A stretch of DNA of 50,153 bases from the NCBI GenBank assembly GCA_048213135.1, contig PS015202.1, positions 10,935 to 61,087 of the forward strand, in the 5' to 3' direction. The stretch is from Reclinomonas americana ATCC 50394. Its lineage: Eukaryota > Jakobida > Jakobea > Jakobida. Shown here one piece after another: positions 14,201 to 25,574 of the stretch. Position 1 is the first letter of the stretch. Each line of letters opens with the position of its first letter. Under the pieces are notes generated by a model, which was not told the origin of the DNA, made no database searches, and saw only the letters and a program-made list of their open reading frames with translations. The position numbers and the translations under genes were made by a program.

Positions 14201-15208
14201 CTGGCCGCGCGAAGCATTTTCGCTGACCTCAACCAGCATGTCTTCCACGCGAGCACGCAACGCCACGTCCACTGCGGCCGACTCCGCACCCTGACCGCGC
14301 AGCTCCGGCGCAGCCGCCAGCCCCGCCAGCGATTTCGACACCACGAACCGCTCCAGCGCTCCGTTGGCGTCCGTCGCCGCAGGTGCCAGCTGCGCGGCAT
14401 CAACAGCACGTCTCCACAAATCGGCCAGCGAAAGTGCCTGTGCGCCTCGCTCCACGCGCAGAAGCAGCGATCCTTGAACACCGCCAACCAGATCCATGTC
14501 TGGCTCAGACGGGTAGTCTTCGGGATTGAAATGCGCCCCCTCTTTGCAGGCGACAGTCATCAGCCCGGCGGCCACTTGTCGGCGCAAGTCGGCCGCACAG
14601 TACTCCACATGCCACAAATCATCGACACCGCCGACCAGCGGACGCTTCAGCGCGCGCAGGTTGTTCAAAGCCTGCAGCAAATCGCCTCCAGCAGCCTCCA
14701 CACGTCGCTGGCGACGACGCAAGTCCTCCTGCAGTGCCAGCGGCACCGTGTACGTGGCGCACAACTCCATCACCTCAGCGGCCTCACTGACACAGATGAG
14801 GAGGTGAGCAGGCAACCCACACAGAGAGCATGCCGCAGAGGTATCGCACCGCATGGCCTCCACGGCGGTATCATCGAATGACTTGAGACCGAGCGAGGCC
14901 AGCAACACAAAGTACGACGGATTGCTGCTTGCGCACATCACATGAGCATGGAAACAAAATTGAACTCTCTCTCACACACACACACACACTCACCCGCGCA
15001 TTGCGATGCTCACACCTGCACGCGCGCGCACACAGTGTGAGAGCGAGTCAAGGCCACACGCACACACACAAGCGGCGCAACTGACGAGAGGATCCTCCTC
15101 ACAGTTCCACCAGTTGTCACTGGCGCAGCGACGGGTCATGTCGAGGACGTGGACGCCGACAGTGCGTGGAGTCTCCAGCACCATCGTGTTGTCGCCTTCT
15201 GCCGACAT
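526..15208 (-). CDS. Giant HECT-domain E3 ubiquitin-protein ligase, multi-exon
   Basis: HECT ligases take ubiquitin from an E2 onto a catalytic Cys and pass it to a substrate. The C-terminal 1.7 kb encodes a full HECT domain: SVDFVGEGGVDGGGLTRELF, then ERVGTFLGLAQ and PLNMAPSFWK (N-lobe), NLRDYIDLVVQARI, LEVALCGSPDVDVDMLK, MMREWSPEERCLLLRFVSG, and the C-lobe LPASHTCFFTLDLAKYPSK. The catalytic Cys codon is at 868-870. Splicing gives the ending AIDADQ...VFAEDD with a stop at 526-528. Upstream are many exons; the largest open one is about 13946-14941 (helical, Leu/Arg-rich). An acidic Asp/Glu/Gly linker lies near 6990-7110. The first ATG is taken at about 15208 (MSAEGDNTMVLETPRTVG), since the next gene ends 375 bp upstream. 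The span predicts a protein of very roughly 3,000-4,000 residues, like the giant HERC/HECTD classes. No RCC1 repeats or other N-terminal domain was recognised. A 663-base gap lies inside, and the 5' two-thirds could in principle be a second gene. Confidence 0.85.
11421..12083. other. Assembly gap (663 N) inside the HECT ligase gene
   Basis: Undetermined bases. Coding exons continue on both sides in the minus orientation, so some internal residues of the ligase are missing. Apparent reading frames through the Ns have no meaning. Confidence 0.99.
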
Positions 15209-15582
15209 GATTCGCGCGCGCGCACCCAACGATAAGAGGTTGTACTGTATCTCCGATGCGCGCGAAGTGGGACGGACATGTATAGATGCATCTCAAGGTG
15301 CACAAAAGGGTTTGTTTCTAGTGGTAAAGCATGAGGATGAGAGAGTACAATAAACATATCTTTCATTCTTTACAAGGCATCGATGCATGCGGTCAACACT
15401 TGCACACGAGAGAGAGTGCGCGAAGGCAGAAGAGAGAGTCCAAAGAACCGAGGACTGAGAGAGAAGAAAAGCGGTCTTCCCGCTCCTCTCCCTCTCATGC
15501 CCTCCTTGTGCTTCCTTCTTCCTCCCTTCCACCCTCGTCTCCCTCTCTCGTGGCGTCGCCCACAATCGAACCGACAAGCTTC
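15209..15582. promoter_or_regulatory. Spacer between protease 3' end and ligase 5' end; likely ligase promoter
   Basis: About 370 bp lie between the stop of the cysteine protease gene and the first exon of the ligase, both on the minus strand. The stretch 15340-15375 is locally AT-rich (TACAATAAACATATCTTTC) and a purine-rich GAGA tract lies at 15405-15475. No gene is seen. The ligase promoter is expected here by position; no defined motif can be asserted. Confidence 0.35.
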
Positions 15583-16749
<1,167 letters not shown>

Positions 16750-17050
16750 GTTTTCTTTGGAAGGAAAAAGGCAGAGGTTGTGATCGCTCACAAGAAGGGA
16801 GAGAAAATGTGGATGAATTGAGTGACAATGCGATCGAAGGCGAGCACGAAACGGGAGCGAAAAGTGGCGGCAAAGCGGTGTTCTCGCAGCCTTGTTTCTA
16901 GACACGGCTGTAGTGCGGCGGCCTACAGAAGGTGAAACGCGCGCGTTTCCTTTCGTGGATTGGAGTGTATGGTGTGACAGCAGCTGTCAGATTCAAGTGT
17001 CGGTGTTCATTGCATATGCATGCGGTTATTCGACGCGCAGCTCTACACAC
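16750..17050. promoter_or_regulatory. Spacer upstream of the protease gene
   Basis: This 301-bp non-coding stretch lies between the tectonin gene stop and the protease start, both on the minus strand. It should hold the protease promoter and 5' leader plus the tectonin 3' UTR. No conserved motif, RNA gene or repeat is visible. Confidence 0.3.
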
Positions 17051-18567
17051 TCACTTGCCCTTCTTGTACGTCTGCTTGGGGAAGAGATACTTTCCGGCGT
17101 CGTCCTCCACCAGCTGCCCGTTGGGCACACACGGCCCGTTCGGGGGGTAGATCGGGCGCCAGATCTCCTTGCCGTCGTTGGTGTGCCACGGGCCACCCTC
17201 GGGACCCACGGACACACGGATGCCTCGTGCCACCGGCAGGCAGATCCAATTGCCAACGGTGGGGGCGTAGGTGTAGAAAGCCTTGTCGGAACCAACAACC
17301 CACAGCGCACCAGTCGCGCCGACGCCAATGTCCAGCGCAGCACCCGGCAGCTGCTGCCACTCGCCGAATTTGATCATGCGCCAGATGCTGTTGTCGCCGA
17401 GTACGGCAAACACATTGTCGTCGGCGTCGGCGGCGATGCGCTTGACGTTGGCGGCCTGGGGATCAACTTCCTTCTTGAAGGTCTTGCGGTCGACGCGCAC
17501 CACTTTGCCGCCATTCATGTGCGGGTACCAGATGTACCGGGAGCCGACGGCAATGTCGATGGCCCAGTCGATGCCCTTCACCTCGGTCCACTTGCCGCTC
17601 TTCTTGTTGTACGTGATGATGTGCTTGCTATCATCAAGCGTGGCGTATGGCGTGCCGTCCGGAGCGACGGCAATGTTCTGCGCACGACCCTTGACGTCGT
17701 AGCCGATCCACGACCCGGTCTTGTGGACAAACTGGAAGCTGTGCAGCGTGTGAGTGTCAGCATCACCCTTCATCGCATCGACAGCAGCGACTTGATAGCA
17801 CTCAACATGTTGAAGTCGACACCGACGACAAAGACCTCTGGCTCCTTGGTGTTGCGTTTCTGCTGCACGGCAATGTCGACTGCACCGCCTGGAAGCTGCT
17901 CCCACCTGCAGGAACAATTGTATCAGGAGATGCTCCATGAGTAAGCCTTGGGGATGCCTCACAAAAGACGCACCGGTAGTCGAGGGGAAGCGGTTCGTCG
18001 TCCTTACACTTGTTGCCGTAACCGGCTTCAGCAAACAAACTGCAAAACAAGGAGAATGAGTGGACTCTCTGCGTGCACGACAGCGGCGGGACCACATCCA
18101 CTCTTCGTCTCACCCAGCGTTCTCCTCCTCCACCTCGAGCTCGGCGCGCATCGCCGCCAAGTCAAGCAGAGAGTGCTCGAAAGTTGTGCCTTTCATGCCT
18201 GTCAGCTGCCCATTTCCCATCGATACAAGAGAGGCTGCAGGAGCACGAGTTAGTGATCGAGAGGAGCGCGAGTGGGATCCAGACAGAGAGAGACTGATGC
18301 GCGAGTGACAAAAGAAGTGATCATGACGGCAGTGGCACCAAAAGAGACGAGAGAAACGTGAGCGTGCAGACAGTGTGAGAAGAGAGCAATGGACGAGAGG
18401 CAGTGCGTGGAAGAGCGACAAAGAGGGAGAGAGAGAGACTGATGAGAGACAACGAGAGTTCACTCACCAAACTCAGAGTCAGTTTCCATCATAGTGGCGT
18501 TCGCCCAGTCGCCGAATGCCACCAAGGCTATGGCGCAGAGGGCGACCACAAGCAAGAGGCGAGTCAT
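17051..18567 (-). CDS. Secreted tectonin-repeat (tachylectin-like) beta-propeller protein, with apparent frameshift
   Basis: Tectonin propellers are lectin-like and bind surface glycans or lipopolysaccharide. Exon 1 encodes a signal peptide (MTRLLLVVALCAIALVAFGD). Exon 2 (about 18117-18233) is a charged helical segment, exon 3 (about 17987-18040) reads GYGNKCKDDEPLPLDYR, and the large exon 4 (17051-17905) carries the propeller. Tectonin units are visible as WEQLPGGAVDIAV, GYDVKGRAQNIAVAPDGTPY, GKWTEVKGIDWAIDIAVGSRY, GEWQQLPGAALDIGVGATGA and NWICLPVARGIRVSVGPEGG, each with the W-x-x-(L/V)-P/G...DI.V pattern. The C-terminus is KQTYKKGK. Near 17803-17809, between GVDF and ECYQVAAVDAM, the frame shifts by one base with no GT..AG intron to explain it. 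This is either a sequencing or assembly error or a disabling mutation. The rest of the frame is intact, so I favour an error. Confidence 0.85.
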
Positions 18568-18824
18568 GGGATGACGAATACTCGAGAACCACGCAACGTG
18601 TTCTCACGCAAAAGATGAAAAAGCGTGAGCAATTGCAATAAGGGCGGGAAGTAACGGTCGTATATTTCCTTCCATCGCTGCGATTTCGCTGGCGTTCGAG
18701 CACAGCAGGATGGACTGTACAAAGCCGTGAGACCTGTCATGAAACTGCGACGAGTGCGGCCACGTGAGAGGTTACGAGAGGCAGCATTCGCTCGGCGCGT
18801 GGTGTACAAGTTCGAAGTTCGGAT

Positions 18825-21087
18825 TCATTCGCTGTCGTGTGCGTGGGAGTGGTTGGCACTGGACTCCTCCGGTGGCCCCATGTCCGACCACCGTTCGTGG
18901 TGTGGGTTGAGCTGGCAGCCGGGCGCACTGAATTCGGTGGCCTTGCAGCATGTCCACTGTGCATTGGGGTGAGCGTACTGACAAGCGCGCAAGAATGTTG
19001 GTCGGAATACGCAGCGTGCTGTGCAGGTGGGAGAAATAAGAACACCACTCCATGGACATGAATGCAACACAAGGATATGTGAACGCAACTTGCTGCAGTC
19101 AACATCGTGGCATGGAACAGAAGGTGAACAAGCGAGTGAGAAACACAGGAATTCGACTCGTTTGTCGGAAAACATGAATTAATCGCGGCGCAACAATCTG
19201 CAAACGAGAGCGCGTTTAGTCATTAGCTGCGGTGCGGTTGTTCAGTGTGATGCGAGTCACGCAACGGTGAGCTGCAATCGGAATCGACGTGAACAGCAAC
19301 GGGAAGAAAGTCAGTATCAACTGGAGGGCATGCGCACTGGCATGACCACGCAGTGAATGGTACTCACGTGCTGTGAATGCGACAGCGTGAGTGACATGCA
19401 CGGAGGGTACGAAAGACACAGGCACTCGTACCTTCTGTGGAGGTGTGCGGGTACCAAGAGGGGGCGGAGGGAACAGTTGTTGAGAAGCAGCTTTGTAAAA
19501 TGCTGATATAAAGAAACTCACGCAACGAGCTGCGATCGGCACAGGTGAGTGAGACAGTGAGAGGCAGAGCTGACAGCGAAGACAAGCAAACGCAACAGGC
19601 TAGAGAAGGCAAGACAGGGCGATCGCAGACAGCAACAGCAGAGAGGGTGTCAGATGGAGTGCAGACTCGAGCAGGGTTGCGCCCACCACAAACCAACTGC
19701 GCCACCAACACACAAGAAAGGTGAGTGGACATTAGCGTTGCAAAACAAAACAGAGCAAACACCACGCACATGCTGTTGGCGATCCAGTTGCAGCAGCAGC
19801 GATGGGAAGTCAGTGCGAGAGCGCGAGAGTGTGACGAGCACACACGACATACCGTCTGCGATTTGCTCGACACAGTGAGCATGACAGCCACAAAACACGA
19901 AGCAGAACATGAGGAATGCACTCACCGGCTACCGGCAGCGAAGCGCATGCACAAACGAGAGGCAGTTGATTCTTCAGTCTGCAATCAACAACACCAACAC
20001 ACCGCCTACAACAGACTCACATACTGAAGCAAACAAGCAGGCAAATGTGAGTGAGAGGCAGACGACAGAAAAATGCTGCACGGCACACACAAACGACGCA
20101 ACAGCTCCAGGGTGGAAACGGCACTCCTCGGAAAAGTCGCAGGCCATCAGCCGACAGTTTCGACACTGGTACAACTGCGTGGCCATTGTCGGTCACCACT
20201 CCACCGTCATACAACATCCGGGATGGGTCTACACATACCTTGCTCTTCTCTGCTACTTCCTCGGAGCGCACCCGGACCGCAGTCATCTGCACCACACGTT
20301 CCATCACAACAACAAAACACCACTCTTCAACAAACAACTGAACGCACTTCATCGCGGATTTGCCGCCGCTCTGTCGCCTCCTCCACCTGCATCTTACTGA
20401 TCTGTGCGCGCCCCTCACATCAGCAAGTCATACGCGGTCACACCCTTCGTTCGTGGATCACCACCCACCATGGCCTGGATCCGATCTCGCTCCTCGTACA
20501 TTTGCCTCTCGCGCAACATCAGCCGCGCCTGTACAGTCTCAACCGACTCTTTCGCCGTCTCCAAACCCCCAACAAACCTGCTCTCCACCTCCTGCTCACA
20601 CGTCACTTGCCGGCTGCCAGTCTTGCGACAAGCGAACGACACACACCTGAAGTCGCGACTCCACAGTCTCGCGTCGCCCTCGCTCCTCCTGCGCGCACAT
20701 CTGCGTGTCAGTCACAGTGACCACTGTCACACACGTCACCATTGTCTCTCATCGCACGCAACAGCGAGCTCGCGTGAGAGTCGAGTGCGATCGTCATCGA
20801 GCAGCTGTTGCACGTTTGAGCGTGTCACACACACACACTCTCTCACACACGCGCGCACTACCTCCACAGCCTTTGCCAAGAGCTTCATACGATGCGCGTC
20901 CTCCTGTCGCGCCTTCTGCAGCGCTTCGTGTGCCTATTCGTTGCACACAGTGTCAACAACTTCCACTCAGTCACTGATGACAATGATCACTCGCCTGTTT
21001 CAACTCGCTCAGCTCCGCAAAGCACTGCTCCACGTGGCGCACCAGTGCCTGAATGTGCTCAGGAGTCGGCACGTGACTCGCCTCCAT
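18825..21087 (-). CDS. Coiled-coil protein with Cys/His (CHORD-like) zinc-binding motifs, many small exons
   Basis: The start is MEASHVPTPEHIQALVRHVE at 21087. Successive small exons give a helical, charged coil: AHEALQKARQEDAHRMKLLA, LLDDDRTRLSRELAVACDER, EERGRRETVESRLQ, RFVGGLETAKESVETVQARL with LREREMYEE-type heptads, then EEATERRQIRDEVRS and AVRVRSEEVAEKSK. A Cys-rich exon (about 20114-20192) follows: YQCRNCRLMACDFSEECRFH followed by PGAV. After further short, uncertain exons, the last exon reads YAHPNAQWTCCKATEFSAPG, then CQLNPHHERW, ending HAHDSE with a stop at 18825. The pattern C-x2-C...C-x-F-H-P-G...H-P-x4-W-x-C-C-x7-G-C-x4-H-H resembles CHORD-type zinc modules (HPG...WsCC...GC...H), but I do not recognise the protein. 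Partner binding through zinc modules and dimerisation by the coil are inferences. Exons between 19050 and 20040 are not resolved. Confidence 0.6.
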
Positions 21088-21155
21088 CTTCTCTCTCTCT
21101 CACACACGTCGCCGTCCGATCTGTCCTGATCTTCTCTCGTCTCTTGCGCGAAAGA
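21088..21155. promoter_or_regulatory. 68-bp divergent promoter region
   Basis: The start codons of the coiled-coil/Cys-rich gene (minus) and the Maf gene (plus) are only 68 bp apart. The spacer contains a CT/CA tract (TCTTCTCTCTCTCTCACACAC) and the two 5' leaders must overlap or abut. It is probably a shared bidirectional promoter, inferred from spacing. No TATA box is evident. Confidence 0.45.
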
Positions 21156-22238
21156 ATGCTGTTGCATCTCGTTGACCTGCTGCGATCACGACGCATTGTG
21201 CTTGCCTCTGGTGTGTGTGTGTGTTACACAAGTTGCCAGTGTCTTGTGTACTGCTCTCACACACAACACACAGCTTCTCCTCGACGTCGCGAGATTCTGG
21301 AGAACATTGGCTTGCGTTTCGAGGTGGTGCCGAGTGCCTTTGCAGAGGACTTTGACAAGTTGCGTACGATGCGTGTGCAAGTGTGTCACAAGAGCATGCT
21401 GACAGCAGACAGACAGACGACGATTTGCGACTCCGCACGACTACGTGAAGGAGACTGCGCGCGCAAAGGGACTCGATGTGGCCAAGAGACTCACGCAGGT
21501 CTCTTGTGCATCTCACTGCGCTGTGTTGGTATGTGTGGTTCACTCTATGTGTGTGTGTTGGTGCATGCAGCCTGCGGACATGATCATCAGTGCGGATACG
21601 ATTGTGGTGGTGGCGGGTGGTAGCAAGGATGCAGATGTGACTGCCAACGGGTACCGTGTGTTGGAGAAGCCGGCGAATGCCGAGGATGCATGCCGCATGA
21701 TTCGGGAGCTCAGTGGGCGAGAGCACTTGGTCATTTCGGCTGTGGTGCTCATCTTTCCGCGGAGTGGCAGCGCCGGTTTCGTGTTTGTGTGGTATGCAAC
21801 GATCGAGCAGGCGCTGCGAGCTGACACAGTGTGTGTTTGTGGTAGAACCGGAGACTGTGGCCTTTGCGGAGGAGACGCGTGTGCGGTTTGCGGAGCTGAC
21901 GGATCGGGAAATCCGAGCGTATGTGGCGTCGGGCGAATCACTGTTGCGCGTGCTTTTCCCTTTAGCAGTGCGGGTTGCGTGCTGAATGTGTGCATGCAGA
22001 GACAAGGCGGGTGCGTATGGATACCAGGGGCTGGCGGGGACGCTGGTCAGCGCCATTGCTGGCGACTATTACAATGTGGTGGTTCGTCGCCTGCTGGGAG
22101 GCCTTCTTGCGCCTGCTGTTGTTTGCTTGTGTCTCACCGCTCGCGTCACAGGGCTTCCCGCTGCATGCTTTCTGCAAACGGCTGGCGACGATTGTGGAAG
22201 GCGCAGATGCGCAACGGCTGCTCGGCATCCGTTCATGA
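21156..22238 (+). CDS. Maf-family nucleoside triphosphate pyrophosphatase
   Basis: Maf proteins hydrolyse dTTP, UTP or modified nucleotides to monophosphates, acting as house-cleaning enzymes in the cytosol. Exon 1 (21156-21210) reads MLLHLVDLLRSRRIVLAS and joins exon 2 (from 21274) to rebuild the P-loop-like signature ASASPRRREIL. Later exons give LRFEVVPSAFAEDFDK, TPHDYVKETARAKGLDVAKR, then PADMIISADTIVVV (catalytic Asp region), GYRVLEKPANAEDACRMIRE, and TVAFAEETRVRFAELTDREI. After an intron ending tgcatgcag comes DKAGAYGYQGLAG, the hallmark K-A-G-A-Y-x-I/Y-Q motif, then GDYYNVV. The final exon, GFPLHAFCKRLATIVEGADA, ends GIRS with a stop at 22236-22238. Length and motif order match a single-domain Maf (about 200-220 residues). 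It is the divergent partner of the Cys-rich coiled-coil gene. Confidence 0.9.
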
Positions 22239-24129
22239 ACGTTGGGATGGTGACGTTGGCGCGTAAATCGAGCACACTTCGCGCGCGCGACACAATTTCT
22301 TGTTGGTTACATCGGTCCTGGTGTGGGTGCAGTGGTGGTGGTGGTGGTGGCGGGAGCTGGTGCTCCTCCTCCTGTTGTTGTTGTCGTTGTTGGTCTCGCA
22401 TGTGTGGTGAGTGGGGGGGGGTGTCACGTGTGGCCGTTGGAACGCGGAAGGCGCCAATTGATTTCTTTTCGCGCGCAATGTCGTTGTGTGTGATACTCTC
22501 GGTACCCAATCACCATCAATCCTGCAGTTCAGCGGATTCCCTGTGCCTCTCTCTGTGCGTCAAATCATCAGTCAATTGCCTTCTCTCCCTCTCTCCCTCC
22601 TCTTCCGTGTTGCCACACTCGCGCTGTCAGACAAATCTTTTTTCGTGGCCTGGGTTTCTGTCGAGCCACGCACATTGTGCTCTCACCTCGCACAACACAT
22701 ACTCTCTCTCTCTGCCCATGTATGTCACCCTCCTGTGCACGTGAGTCTCGTGTCTTCGTTGTGGGTGACGGAGACGCGTCCGCGTTCGAGTCTGTGGTCT
22801 GAGGGCGGGAAAAAGTGGGACTCGTAGTTGCCTCTTTTGATGAACGGCTTTTTTCCCGTCTCCCACCTCGCTTCTCTCGCTTCTTTTCCTTGGCAGGCAC
22901 AGTGCAGGTGGGGAATTATGCAAACCAGGCAATCCAGACACGCGTGCGCGTGGCGGTATCCCCCAAAAGAAGCGCTGCCGTTAAAAATGGTTGAAACTGC
23001 GTCGAACACACATGCACGACCGCACGGCAATCACGGACGGAAAGCAAGGGTATCTCACGAATACGCGTGCAGGAGAAGAGAGACCGACTTGTACTCTCAC
23101 GGAATCGCGATGGCGGTATGTCGATGTCGATGCGCGCCAAAAAAAACGACCGGTCGATATCGCGCGCGCGCGTGTCGACGTCAGTTGCGACCGTGCCTGT
23201 GAGGCAAGTGGAGAGAGGAAGGCAGAGAGTGAGTGTGAGGGAGAGGAGAGAAAAAAACGGCCGTGGCACGCTCAGTCGCGGGTCGCGCGCGCGCGCGCGC
23301 GCGCACATACGCACCGTTGGTCAATTGTCCCTGGTGATTTTTTCTGGCGCCACTTGCTGAGAGCGCGTCACTCGCTCGCACTCCCGCCCAATCAACACAC
23401 GCACACACACACAGACACAGCACGAGTGACACGTCTCCTCTCCAGTGTGTGCGGTGAGTCGCCTGCATGTGCGCGTGTGAGTGAGACATGCAATGAGTGT
23501 GAGTGTGAGTGAGTGAGAAAAACTCGCGCGCGCGCGTGATACCGTTGCAAGCGACTCTTTTTTCACTCCACGTCATCCTCTCTGCTTGTCACACGCACAC
23601 ACACTGCTCTGTGTACTCTCTCACTGTCGCGCGTGTGTGAGTGAGGCGAGAGTGTTGTTTCTTTGTGAAATATATGTTGTTTTTTTGGAGGGAGAAACGT
23701 TCGGGATAACGATCACTTGGGCCCAACGGTACCATTGACGCGTGCTGCACAACACACTCTCTCGCTCTCTCTTGCTCACTGGCACACATGTGACACACGC
23801 GCGCGCTCTCTCTCTGTGTCACACACATCAATGTGCGTTGCGTGTTTCGTCTGCCTTTGTTTTTTTCATGACACACTCACGCACCTGTTTGTATTTTTTG
23901 CGCGCGCTTCCTGTGTGTGTGTTTTCGTCACCAATCTTCTCACCGTGTCTTTCTCTCTCTGCACGTGTGTGTCGTGCACACGCTCTCTCTGTGTCACACC
24001 ATGTGCGCGCGAGTGTTGTTCGTGTGCTCACCAAGTGCGGTCTCTCACAGATTCTAACCCGGAGTACGCGCGCCTTTTTTGTCTTCCCACTCCCCCGCGC
24101 CCTCGCACTTCCCCCGTTGCTGAGCAAGA
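22239..24129. other. Long intergenic spacer, CG/TG/CT-rich, no gene recognised
   Basis: At 1.9 kb this is one of the longest gene-free stretches seen here. It holds a GGT run (22330-22350), an 8-G run near 22413, polypyrimidine tracts, alternating CG runs (about 23158-23172, 23284-23304, 23524-23536), CA runs around 23395-23415 and many GTGTGAGTGAG units. Frames on both strands are low-complexity Ser/Thr/His/Cys strings without family similarity. The right end likely contains the promoter and leader of the glutamine-rich gene at 24130, and the left end the Maf 3' UTR. Confidence 0.5.
23284..23304. repeat. Alternating (CG)n tract
   Basis: About ten uninterrupted CG dinucleotides, with shorter CG runs about 120 bp to the left and 220 bp to the right. 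Alternating purine-pyrimidine CG is the classic sequence type able to adopt left-handed Z-DNA. Confidence 0.9.
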
Positions 24130-25574
24130 ATGGAGGATACGCTGTCGACAACACCGCCGCACAACCGAGGCACATTGGTGTTTGCCGGTGGCACCATTGT
24201 GGTTCGCACCGCCGGCGATGACTTGGCCAACAAGAACCGCCACCTCCACCACCGAGGTTTGTCGATAGTTTGTTTGTATGCTTGTTTTTTGTTGCTGGCG
24301 ACTCACTGCACACACACGCACAGAGTATGCGAGTGGAAGGATAGGCTACGAGGACATGGAGAGCGACGAGATGCAGCAGAGGAGAGTGGCGAGCCCGGCC
24401 TCTGGTGCTGGCGGCGATGCGCTGATGCAGTTGGCAGCGTCGGTGCCGCGCAAGTCGGTGCCGCGTATCACGAGTATGCTGAGCATGGATGGCCTGCTGA
24501 ACCCGGTGGAGAGCAAGCCGCCGGTGCAGCCGACGGTGATGTCGAGAAGTATGGGTGGCAATTTGTTGCTCGATCACTTGCTCAACAAGCCCATGTCGCC
24601 GCCGACGCTGCCGAGCATGTCGAAGCGCTTCACTGCCGATGGTTTTGTGGTGCCGGACCCTGTGCCGCGCCAGCCGCCGACGTTGCCGCCGATGATGACG
24701 GTGCGGCCGCAGCTGATGTTGCCGCCCCTGTCGCCGCAGTCACCGTACGCGCTGCTCGGCCACTCGCCCGCCTTCTCGTCGTCGTCGTCGTCGTCGTCAT
24801 CTTCATCGTGCATGTCGGGCATGATGTCGTCGCCCGATAGCCCGCTGCTGTCGTCGCCGGTCTCGATGTCGTCGCTGCTGGCGTGCACGCCGCCGCCGAC
24901 GTCGCCGTCGTATGTTCAGCAGCTGTTGTTTTCTGCCTCGCGGCAGCAGGCGGTACCGCCACCACCAGTGTTGCCCATGCCCATGATGACCACAACACCA
25001 ACACCAACGACAATGCAACTGCTGGCGCAGCAGCAACAGCAGCAGCAACAGCAACAACAACAACAACAGCAGCAGCATCAAAAGACCATGGCCATGCAAT
25101 TGGCGGCCGCACAAGCAGCAGCAGCAGCCGCAGCCGCAGCCGCCGCCGCTCCACCGCCACCACCACCACCACCACCACCAGTTTCACGGCCACGACACGA
25201 GCAGCACTCACAGCATCGGCAGCACCAGAGGCAGAAGCAGCGAGAGCGGCAACTGCAGGAGCAAGCGCAAATGCCGGCACCGATGCAGCGACCGCGGTCG
25301 CAGCAACAGCAGCAGCCACAACAGCAACAGCAGCCACAGCCACCACCACCACCACCAGCACCAGTACCACAACAACAACAGCAACAACAACAGGAGAGTC
25401 GTCGGCAAGAGACTGCCCCGCAAAAGCCACAGCAGCGCGAAGCACCTTCATCATCATCGTCACAACTGTCGACGCTGCAGAGTGTGCTTGGGCGTCGCCA
25501 GCCGATTGAGGTGACGTTGCCGCGACGGAGACGGCCAGCCACCTTGGGTGATCCAGGACTGAGCTCGCCGGCGG
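24130..25574 (+). CDS. Low-complexity poly-Ser/Gln/Ala/Pro protein, 3' part in gap
   Basis: The ATG at 24130 opens MEDTLSTTPPHNRGTLVFAG; a 67-bp intron (gtttgtcg...cacgcacag, about 24257-24323) joins to EYASGRIGYEDMESDEM. Then comes a Met/Pro/Ser-rich region with short conserved-looking phrases (RITSMLSMDGLLNPVESKPP, KRFTADGFVVPDP). It continues with a poly-Ser run (about 24776-24810), a long Gln run encoded by mixed CAG/CAA (about 25029-25078), poly-Ala (about 25108-25150), poly-Pro (about 25152-25180), further Q/P blocks to 25395, and finally a basic RRRRP segment before the gap. No folded domain is visible. Composition is typical of transcriptional regulators or condensate-forming proteins, but that is inference only. 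The mixed codons argue for selection on the amino-acid run rather than pure slippage. Confidence 0.65.

Noticed and set aside
22233-22509. Minus-strand His-rich frames (HHHHHH) beyond the Maf stop
   Set aside because: Arise from the GGT repeat at 22330-22350. No start context or conserved sequence.
22486-22827. Plus-strand frame after Maf (SLPLSLLFRVATLALSDKSF...)
   Set aside because: Low-complexity Ser/Leu from a CT-rich tract, no acceptor context or family similarity. Probably Maf 3' UTR or spacer.
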